From a virus, in the IMG/VR virus record IMGVR_UViG_3300031951_001337, positions 1 to 22,014 of that record: a stretch of 22,014 nt of DNA. The stretch is one strand, 5' to 3'. The notes under the pieces are model-generated. The model did no database searches. It was given only the letters and a program-made list of their open reading frames with translations, and was not told the origin of the DNA. This document shows positions 14,715-21,209 of this stretch, one piece after another. The stretch's first letter is position 1. The number at the start of each line of letters is the position of its first letter. The position numbers and the translations under genes were made by a program.

Positions 14715-17700
14715 CTACGCAGGGGCGGCACAGCAGCAGGGCGTTGCCAACCTTGAGGCGGCGCGTCTTACTGCGCGGCTCTCCAATCCCAACATCCGCA
14801 CCCCGCTCGGTGGTCAGCGTGTGTCGTGGGGTCGCTCGCAGTTTGACCAGCGAGCGTATGACGCTGCGATGGCTGATTGGAACCGCCGCAACCCGCAGCA
14901 GCCGTCAGGTGTGCAGAATGGCCTGTCGTTCTCGGGCGGTCAGTCAACGAAGCCCAATCGTCAGCCGCCCGGTGGCGAAAGCATGGGGTCTTACGGCAAG
15001 CCGAATGCCGTCCCGCCGACTGCCGACATCGGTGGTGGCGCACAGATGCCCACGGGTGGGCAGGACTTGAAGGTGGGCGGTGCGCCGCTGCGCGAAGGGT
15101 TTGAGCCGATGCGCGGCGGGTTTGAGGACAGGGAATACGCGATGGGTGGCCCTGCCCAACAGAGAGCCGCGCAGATGGGCGGCGATATGTTCCGCGATAC
15201 GATGATGCGCGACACCGGGATGCGCGGCGGTCAGACGGGCAGAGACTTTGCTGAGTTCGACGGCTTTACGGGGCGCGGCCCCGGTGGTCGTGCGGGGCAA
15301 AACTTCGGCGGCTACATGGGCGATGTCATGCCGACCCGCGAAATGTTCACGACCATGACGGACTTGGACACCCCGTTCATTGAGCAGTACCTGACCCCCG
15401 AGGCGCAGGCGACCCTTGAGGCGCAGCAGCGCGTCGAGCGGGCGTTGGCGGGACTCGGTGAAGGCGCGATCAACCGTGTGCAGGACATCTACGGGCAGAA
15501 CTTCACCCCGACCGGGCTTCCGGCGCAGCAGTTCTCGTTTGACCGTGGCGCGTTGCCGACGCTTGGGCCGCTTGAGGGTCGGGCGACGGCTGATGTGTCT
15601 GCGCTCCCGGTCAACTTCGGGCCGACTGCGGGGCAGTTCGGCATGGCGACGGGTGGCCCCGGTGGGTTGAACCTTGCAGGCTTTGATGCCTCCCGCGTTG
15701 GCGGCATCGCTGCGGCTCCGACCGGGGGTCAGTTTGGTGCAGCAACGGGTGGCCCTGCGGCGGGCCAGTTTGGCATGGCTGCGGGTGGCCCCGGTGGGGT
15801 CAACTTTCAGGGCTTGGATGTGTCTGGGGTTTCGCCTGTTCAAGCGGGCGTGGGTCAATTTGGCACAGCGCAGGGTGGGCCTGCTGCGCCGACCGTGCAG
15901 GGATTGAACCTTGCGGGCGTTGGCGGCGTGGGGCCGACCACGGGCGCAGGATTGTACGGATTCGCAGGCGGCGGGCCGGGTGGCGTGTCGTTGGGCGGGT
16001 TGGACACCTCGGGGCTTGGTGCTGCCGCAAGCGGCCCCGGTGGGCAGGCGTTTGGAACGGCGACTGGCGGCGTGGCTGCGCCCCGATTGGCGACCCAGTA
16101 CGATTTGACCGGGGTTGGCAACGTGACCGCCGCGCCGGGGGCGTTTGACCGTGCGGTGTCTGGCCCTGCTGCGCCGACGCTTCAGGGGCGGCTTGACACC
16201 TCCAACCTCGCCGCGATGCCTGTGAATGCGGGCATGACGGCGCAGGAGGCTATCCTGTCGCGGCTTGATCCGTCGTTGCAGCGTCAGCGGTCGCAATTGG
16301 AAACCCAGTTGGCGAATCAGGGTCTAGTCCGTGGGGGCGAGGCTTACGATGTCGCCATGCAGGAGCAGGGGCAGCGCGAAAACGACCTACGGACGCAGGC
16401 TGCGCTACAGGGTCTACAACTCGATATGGCGGCGCGTCAGCAGGGCTTGGGCGAGGCGCAGGCTCTGGGTGGGTTTGCCAACCAAGCGGCTCTGTCGGGC
16501 TTTGGCGCGGGCCAGCAGGCCACCCAAGCGCAGAATGTCGCCGCGCAACAGAACTTCCAGAATGCGTTGGCGCAGCAGCAGGCGGCGAATCAAGCCCAGC
16601 AGCAGGCGTTCACGCAGCGGGCGCAATCTGGGCAGTTCGGCAACGAAGCGCAGATGGCGGCTTTCAATGCAGCGATGGCGAGTCAGGCGGCGGGCAATCA
16701 GGCAATCGGGCAGAACTTTGCCCAATCGCAGGCCGCGCAGCAGTTGGCGAACCAATCGCAGGCGCAGAACTTCCAACAGCGCGTGGCGGCGGGTGAGTTC
16801 GGGCGGGAAGCGCAACTGGCAGCGTTCCAGACCGGGCAAGCGGCGCAGGCGATGCAAAATCAGGCGGTTGGTCAGAACTTCGCGCAGGCTCAAGCGGCAG
16901 AACAGGCTGCGCGGGCGGCGCAGGAGCAGCGGTTCAATCAGGCGGTACAAGCCGCGCAGGTTGGGGCGGGGCTGACTGGACAGCAGTTTTCGATGGGTCA
17001 GCAGGCTACCCAAGCCCAGAACGCCGCGATTGCCCAAAACGCGCAGTTGGCGTTGCAGAGCGGTCAGTTTGCCAACGCGGCGCAGGCGCAGCAGTTCGCG
17101 CAGCGTCTTGCGGCTGGCGAGTTCGGGCGCGAGGCGCAGATGGCGTCCTTCCAGACGGGGCAGGCGGCGCAGGACGCTGTAAACCGAGCAATTGCCCAGA
17201 ACTTCGGGCAGGCGCAGGCGGCGGGGCAGATGGGCAATCAAGCCATCGGGCAGAACTTCCAGCAGGCTTTGGATGCACAGCAGGCGGCGTTGCAAGCGCA
17301 GGGACAAGGGTTCAATCAGCAGATGGCGGGCCAGCAGTTTGGTCGAGAATCAGCCTTGCAGGGCTTCCAATCGCAGCAGGCGGCACAGGAAGCGGCAAAC
17401 CGTGCCATCGCGCAGAACTTTGGACAGGCGTTGCAGGGTCAGGGCGCGTACAACGCGGCGGCGGCGCAGCAGTTCGGGCAGGGCATGGATGTGCAGGCTG
17501 CGCGAAATGCGGCGGTCATGGCGAACCAGCAGACGCAGTTGCAGCAGGCGCAGGCGATGGCGGCATTGCAGGCGCAGGGGTTCAACCAGTCGCAGGCGGC
17601 GGCAGCGTTCCAGAACGCGCAGCGTCAGGCGGCGTTGCAGGAGCAGTTGGCGTTGCGGAATCAGCCGCTAAACGAGATCGCCGCTCTGATGGGTGGGTCG

Positions 17701-17925
17701 CAGATTCAGATGCCGCAATTCCAAGCCTATCAGGGTGCTGAAGTCGCGGCGGCTCCCATCTTCGGGGCTACGCAAGCGGCGGGTAACTTCGCGCAGCAGA
17801 ACTACAGCAACCAAGTTTCTGCGAACAACGCCAAACTTGGTATGTACGGCTCGCTGCTCGGCGCGGCGGGTACTGCCGCTGGCGGCGGGTTCTTTGGCAA
17901 TCCGTTTGGCAAGCCGGGAGGCTGA
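14677..17925 (+). CDS. Giant internal/ejection-type virion protein with two repeat arrays
   Basis: The start is ATG 14677, with a weak purine-rich site (GGAAGCGAAG) before it. The 1,082 residues fall into parts. Residues 1-51 ('KSPAPPPAPDYAGAAQQQG') form an opening common in podovirus internal proteins. Residues about 52-285 are Gly/Met/Gln-rich and probably disordered. A Gly-rich repeat array with about 32-residue spacing covers 288-515. A conserved helical box 'SRLDPSLQRQRSQLETQLAN' runs to 'GEAYDVAM' (about 520-561). An Ala/Gln-rich helix with Phe every 18 residues covers 609-978. The C-terminus 'NQPLNEIAALMGGSQIQMPQ' (from 995) ends in a Gly/Ala-rich tail. The box and C-terminus resemble proteins injected with phage DNA. 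A role in forming a conduit through the envelope is inferred. Confidence 0.85.
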   Translation: MSKKSPAPPPAPDYAGAAQQQGVANLEAARLTARLSNPNIRTPLGGQRVSWGRSQFDQRAYDAAMADWNRRNPQQPSGVQNGLSFSGGQSTKPNRQPPGGESMGSYGKPNAVPPTADIGGGAQMPTGGQDLKVGGAPLREGFEPMRGGFEDREYAMGGPAQQRAAQMGGDMFRDTMMRDTGMRGGQTGRDFAEFDGFTGRGPGGRAGQNFGGYMGDVMPTREMFTTMTDLDTPFIEQYLTPEAQATLEAQQRVERALAGLGEGAINRVQDIYGQNFTPTGLPAQQFSFDRGALPTLGPLEGRATADVSALPVNFGPTAGQFGMATGGPGGLNLAGFDASRVGGIAAAPTGGQFGAATGGPAAGQFGMAAGGPGGVNFQGLDVSGVSPVQAGVGQFGTAQGGPAAPTVQGLNLAGVGGVGPTTGAGLYGFAGGGPGGVSLGGLDTSGLGAAASGPGGQAFGTATGGVAAPRLATQYDLTGVGNVTAAPGAFDRAVSGPAAPTLQGRLDTSNLAAMPVNAGMTAQEAILSRLDPSLQRQRSQLETQLANQGLVRGGEAYDVAMQEQGQRENDLRTQAALQGLQLDMAARQQGLGEAQALGGFANQAALSGFGAGQQATQAQNVAAQQNFQNALAQQQAANQAQQQAFTQRAQSGQFGNEAQMAAFNAAMASQAAGNQAIGQNFAQSQAAQQLANQSQAQNFQQRVAAGEFGREAQLAAFQTGQAAQAMQNQAVGQNFAQAQAAEQAARAAQEQRFNQAVQAAQVGAGLTGQQFSMGQQATQAQNAAIAQNAQLALQSGQFANAAQAQQFAQRLAAGEFGREAQMASFQTGQAAQDAVNRAIAQNFGQAQAAGQMGNQAIGQNFQQALDAQQAALQAQGQGFNQQMAGQQFGRESALQGFQSQQAAQEAANRAIAQNFGQALQGQGAYNAAAAQQFGQGMDVQAARNAAVMANQQTQLQQAQAMAALQAQGFNQSQAAAAFQNAQRQAALQEQLALRNQPLNEIAALMGGSQIQMPQFQAYQGAEVAAAPIFGATQAAGNFAQQNYSNQVSANNAKLGMYGSLLGAAGTAAGGGFFGNPFGKPGG
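15538..16221 (+). repeat. Gly-rich ~32-residue (about 96-bp) tandem repeat array
   Basis: Within the 1,082-residue protein, aromatic anchors fall at residues 288, 321, 353, 395, 427, 459 and 490 (spacings 33, 32, 42, 32, 32, 31). The 42-residue interval holds a 12-residue insert with an extra 'GQFG' (F365). The unit is approximately 'GQFGxAxGGPAAPxLQGLDx' followed by 'SGVGxVxAxPG'. The first and last units share 'FDR' and 'PVN'. Units diverge considerably at DNA level, so this is an ancient protein-level repeat, not a recent slippage product. It is likely an extended or beta-rich flexible stretch. Confidence 0.8.
16501..17583 (+). repeat. 54-bp (18-residue) in-phase array encoding Phe-anchored Ala/Gln helix
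   Basis: The Phe codon at 16501 (residue 609) is followed by Phe codons at exact 54-bp steps up to 17581 (residue 969). Nineteen of the 21 grid positions are Phe; residue 789 is Ala and 951 is Gln. The remaining Phe in this part (600, 654, 708, 798, 816, 888, 978) all lie 9 residues from the grid. A motif 'N(Q/R)A(I/V)(G/A)QNF' repeats at N680, N734, N788, N842, N860 and N914, mostly 54 residues apart, giving a second-order period of three units (at N788 the final Phe is Ala). No indel breaks the phase for 360 residues. The DNA copies are well diverged. Confidence 0.9.
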
Positions 17926-18245
17926 TGATGTACCGATACACCCCCGACCGCCCGCAGCGCATGGCGCAAATGCTTGCAATGCAGGAGCGCAACCAGAGCC
18001 TGAACGCCCCCGCTGGACAGCGCGACGGTATGCCCGCGATGCGTCCGTCCCTCGCCTACGCGGGGGCCACGCCCAACACGGCATCGGGTATGCCGCCGCA
18101 GGCGATGAACTTCAACGGCCCACGGATGACCCGTCAGCCGGGCATCGCCCCGCAGTTGGGTCAGCGTCCCCGGCGCGTGAGTCCGGCAGGCATCAACACG
18201 CCGCAGGGCGGTGCGGATCGCGGAGACTTCGACTATGGCGGGTAA
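17925..18245 (+). CDS. Small Pro/Gln/Met-rich hypothetical protein (106 aa)
   Basis: I do not recognise a family. The sequence is rich in Pro, Gln, Met, Ala and Arg, with low complexity and probably mostly disordered ('MAQMLAMQERNQSLNAPAGQ', 'QLGQRPRRVSPAGIN'). The start could be ATG 17925 (TGATG overlap) or ATG 17928. The latter has better spacing from GGGAGG (17916-17921), so one Met is uncertain. It lies between two ejection-type genes and overlaps the next gene by 11 bases. A small internal virion protein, like the third ejection protein of other podoviruses, is possible but not shown. Confidence 0.65.
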   Translation: MMYRYTPDRPQRMAQMLAMQERNQSLNAPAGQRDGMPAMRPSLAYAGATPNTASGMPPQAMNFNGPRMTRQPGIAPQLGQRPRRVSPAGINTPQGGADRGDFDYGG

Positions 18246-19440
18246 CACGGTCTTTCGCGTTTCGACTGATTACGACCGTCAGGCCGCAGATGCTCGAAAG
18301 CGTCGGCGCATGGCTGACCTACTCGCGCAACAGGTTGTGGAGCCTACGCAGTACGGCCCCGGCCCAACCCCTGCCGCCGCCCCGCTTGTGCAGGGTCTAC
18401 AGGCGTTCCTTGCCGCCCGTGCTGGTCGCAAGGCAGACGAGGCCGAGGAAGGCGTTGCGTCGGCGCAGGCCCGTGCCGGTGAGCAGATTTCTAACTATCT
18501 CTTTGGCGGCGGGCGTATGCCAAAGACCGCTGCTGACCTTACGGAAGTAACCCCGGCTGGGCGGCTTGGCCCGCAGACGGCGGCAGATTTGACCGAAGTA
18601 ACCCCCGAAGGCGCGTACATCAAGCCGTATGAAAAAGATTCGGCAGCGGCTTTGCGTCTTGCGCTGACCCCTGCGGGTGGCGCGGCCATGAAGGGCAATC
18701 CGATGCTTGCGGCGATGTTGGCAAACCAGATGAAGGAGCCGACTGCCGAGCAGTTTGGCACTACGCCTGTTCGCACGAAAGATGGCGCAGTATTGATTGG
18801 CGAGCGGGGGACAGTTCGCCCGTTGGGTGTGGAACTTGCCGACGAACCCGCAAAACCGGAAAGCAGGTCATCGCTCGCCAAGTTGCTTTCTGAACGCGAA
18901 GGGTTGCCGCCAAACAGTCCGTTGCGAGCGGTCTACGATCAAGCAATTGCAAAAGAAACGCGCATTGCCCCCGGCCCGCGCATCAATGTCGATACTGGGT
19001 TGAGCCGCAATCAGCAGTTTTCTAACGAAAACACTTTGCGCGATGAGTTTTTGCAGCAAACGAGTGATTTTAGAACCATCCGCAGCGCGTACAACAAAAT
19101 AATGTCTACCGCTGACAATGGCGCGGGCGATATGTCGCTGTTGTATCAGTATGTGAAATTGCTTGACCCCGGCTCTGTGGTCAGAGAAAGCGAGTTTGCA
19201 ACGGCAGCGGCGTCTGGCTCGTTTGGCGAGCAGATTCAAGGTGCGGTGCAGAAACTTCAATCTGGTGCGCGATTGGCAAGCACTTTGCGAGACTCGTTCA
19301 GAGCAGAAGCAAAAAACATCTATGAACAGTCTCAATCGTCTGCACAGCAAACAGAGCAGCAGTATCGCAATTTGGCAAAGGATTACGGGCTTGATCCTAA
19401 CCGAGTCATTCCCAACACATCGTCGCGGAGCAAGTGGTAA
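18235..19440 (+). CDS. Probable internal/ejection virion protein (401 aa)
   Basis: The start is ATG 18235 with GGAGA at 18222-18226; an in-frame GTG at 18211 is less likely. The N-terminal region is basic and helical ('DYDRQAADARKRRRMADLLA'), followed by 'PLVQGLQAFLAARAGRKADE', a start typical of podovirus internal proteins. The C-terminal part 'SLLYQYVKLLDPGSVVRESE' (about 301-320) with the helices around it is a conserved motif in proteins ejected with phage DNA. Residues 98-107 and 115-124 are an exact ten-residue duplication (TAADLTEVTP). The last third is visibly less G+C-rich than its surroundings. The stop overlaps the next gene (TAATG). Confidence 0.75.
   Translation: MAGNTVFRVSTDYDRQAADARKRRRMADLLAQQVVEPTQYGPGPTPAAAPLVQGLQAFLAARAGRKADEAEEGVASAQARAGEQISNYLFGGGRMPKTAADLTEVTPAGRLGPQTAADLTEVTPEGAYIKPYEKDSAAALRLALTPAGGAAMKGNPMLAAMLANQMKEPTAEQFGTTPVRTKDGAVLIGERGTVRPLGVELADEPAKPESRSSLAKLLSEREGLPPNSPLRAVYDQAIAKETRIAPGPRINVDTGLSRNQQFSNENTLRDEFLQQTSDFRTIRSAYNKIMSTADNGAGDMSLLYQYVKLLDPGSVVRESEFATAAASGSFGEQIQGAVQKLQSGARLASTLRDSFRAEAKNIYEQSQSSAQQTEQQYRNLAKDYGLDPNRVIPNTSSRSKW
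18526..18606 (+). repeat. Internal duplication of a ten-residue segment
   Basis: Residues TAADLTEVTP are encoded at 18526-18555 and again at 18577-18606, 51 bases (17 residues) apart. The protein copies are identical, whereas the DNA copies differ at several third positions (for example gctgctgac against gcggcagat). The repeat is therefore old enough for synonymous drift yet kept at protein level. The unit with spacer is 'TAADLTEVTPAGRLGPQ', followed by a second partial unit. Confidence 0.85.
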
Positions 19441-21203
19441 TGCCCAAGAACATCACCGTTACGCTGCCCGATGGTCGGACGCACACTTACGAGGATGTGC
19501 CTGACAATGTGACGCAGGAGCAAGCGCAAGCCCGTGCCGCGCAGGAGTTTGTATCGCGGCCTGTGCAGCCCGGTAGTCCCACGGCTGCTGCTCTGACGCA
19601 TACCGTATCCACCCCGCAGTCAAACGAGCCTGCGCGTGGGCCGACACCGTTCACTATGGACAGGGATACGGGAGCCATGCGCCCACTTACGGGCATGGAA
19701 AAGTTCCGCTACGGGTTTGGACTCGGTGCGCGAAACATTGGGTTGAACGCAGCGGAAATGGTCGGCCTAACCTCGCCCGAGCGCGTCCGTGAAGCGCAGA
19801 CCGAAGGTGCGCCGATTACGGGGCAGTTCCCCGGTAATGTCGGCGCGTTTACGGGCGAGGTGGCTACGCTTGCCCCGCTTGGCATGGGTGTAGCGGGCGT
19901 GGCTACACGGCTCGGGATGCCCGCCCGTGGCGTATTGGCAGGCGTGACGGAGGGTGCGGCGCAGGGTGCTGCCGCTGCTGGCCCTGATGATCGGCTTGGT
20001 GGCGCAATCACGGGCGGCGTTACGGGTGGCGCGTTGCCTTCGGCGCAGCGCATGGCGCAGTTGCTTGGGCGCGGCATGGAAATGACGCCCAACGCTCGAC
20101 GCTTGACGCGGCGCGGCGTTGAATTGACGCCGGGGCAAATGAACCCTGAAGGTAATTGGGCAATGATGGAGGAAGTTCTACAGGGCTTACCCGTTATTGG
20201 CCCCAAAATCCGCGAGGCTCGCGGGCGCGGATGGACGCAGACGCAGAATGTCATCGCGCAAGAGGCCGCGCCTCCCGGCGTTGTGTTGCAGCCTCGGCAA
20301 GACCCGCAGGATATGTTCCGCGACCTCTTGAAAGCCTATGACACGGCTTACGATGTCGGCAAGGGCTACCCCATGTTGCCTGTCATCCGTCCTGCGACGG
20401 GGCCGGATGTGCCGCTGTCACAGGCGTTGCAGGTTCCGCGTACCGCAAAAGGAACGGATGAGGGGCGCAAGTACGCCGCATCGGTGCTAAACAACGAATT
20501 GTCGAGCATCCGTGGTCTTGGCGCACGACTGTCAAGTGATGACCTGCTTGCGATGCGGTCGCGTATCCGTACAGAAGTTCGTGAACTGCGTAGAAAACCA
20601 AATGCCCCTCTTGGCGCGGATGAAATTCTGACCAACGCGGAACAGAAAATCACCGCTGCGCTAGATTCGCAGTTGCCGCCGAATGTAGTGCAACAGGTTC
20701 GCGCTATTGATGCCAAGTATGGCAATTTTGTGGTGTTAAGGGACGCTCTTGACCGTGCTATAGATCGGCCCGAGGGATTCACTCCGTCGCAGTTTTCGCA
20801 GGCTGTTCGCGCTGGCACAACCTCAAAAACACAGTACGCGGCGGGCGGCGGTCGGATGCGCGATGTATCTCGCGCTGCAACGGATGTGTTTCAGCCGCGT
20901 CAGCCTGCAACGGGGCGGCAGTTGGGTGCGCTGATGGCGTTGGGCGTCCCGGCAAGCGCAGCGGTCGTTGGTGGCCCTGCAACGCAAGCGGTGGGCGCAG
21001 GAATCCTCGGCATGAGTGCGTTTCCGTATCTGTCGGGCGGTGTTGGGCAATCGGCGCGGCGGGTGCTGACGGGGCAAACGCAAGCGCAACAGGCTATCCG
21101 CAACGCAGAACGGGCGGCGCGGCGTAAACTTACCCCGCAAGAACGCGAATCTATCGTGCGCTTCATGCAGACGATGGGCGTTGCGGCGCAGGATCAGGAG
21201 TAA
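19440..21203 (+). CDS. Probable internal/ejection virion protein with membrane-like segments (587 aa)
   Basis: ATG 19440 sits in a TAATG overlap and has GGAG at 19427-19430. Residues 5-29 ('ITVTLPDGRTHTYEDVPDN' then 'VTQEQA') are a small domain shared by many large phage internal proteins. Residues about 144-182 are Gly/Ala/Val-rich and hydrophobic ('LAPLGMGVAGVATRLGM'). About 226-275 hold 'RRGVELTPGQMNPEGNW', a motif common in phage ejection proteins, then helices. Residues about 496-537 ('LGALMALGVPASAAVVGG') are a second glycine-zipper-like hydrophobic stretch. Such segments suit insertion into the host membrane during DNA entry. No lysozyme or transglycosylase catalytic motif is seen. It corresponds in place to the ejection genes of P22-like or T7-like phages. 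Confidence 0.75.
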   Translation: MPKNITVTLPDGRTHTYEDVPDNVTQEQAQARAAQEFVSRPVQPGSPTAAALTHTVSTPQSNEPARGPTPFTMDRDTGAMRPLTGMEKFRYGFGLGARNIGLNAAEMVGLTSPERVREAQTEGAPITGQFPGNVGAFTGEVATLAPLGMGVAGVATRLGMPARGVLAGVTEGAAQGAAAAGPDDRLGGAITGGVTGGALPSAQRMAQLLGRGMEMTPNARRLTRRGVELTPGQMNPEGNWAMMEEVLQGLPVIGPKIREARGRGWTQTQNVIAQEAAPPGVVLQPRQDPQDMFRDLLKAYDTAYDVGKGYPMLPVIRPATGPDVPLSQALQVPRTAKGTDEGRKYAASVLNNELSSIRGLGARLSSDDLLAMRSRIRTEVRELRRKPNAPLGADEILTNAEQKITAALDSQLPPNVVQQVRAIDAKYGNFVVLRDALDRAIDRPEGFTPSQFSQAVRAGTTSKTQYAAGGGRMRDVSRAATDVFQPRQPATGRQLGALMALGVPASAAVVGGPATQAVGAGILGMSAFPYLSGGVGQSARRVLTGQTQAQQAIRNAERAARRKLTPQERESIVRFMQTMGVAAQDQE

Positions 21204-21209
21204 TCACAG

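Noticed and set aside
14944-16296. 450-codon minus-strand open frame opposite the Gly-rich part of the giant protein
   Set aside because: The repeat-rich, high G+C coding strand suppresses stops on the opposite strand; the product is a low-complexity Arg/His/Ala sequence.
16414-17307. Leu/Arg-rich minus-strand frame that might look like a membrane or leucine-repeat protein
   Set aside because: It is the reverse complement of the CAG/GCG-rich Gln/Ala helix; its periodicity is inherited from the 54-bp array.
16501-17583. Regular 54-bp periodicity considered as a CRISPR or minisatellite
   Set aside because: Units are diverged, lie fully in frame inside one gene, and lack identical repeats separated by unique spacers.
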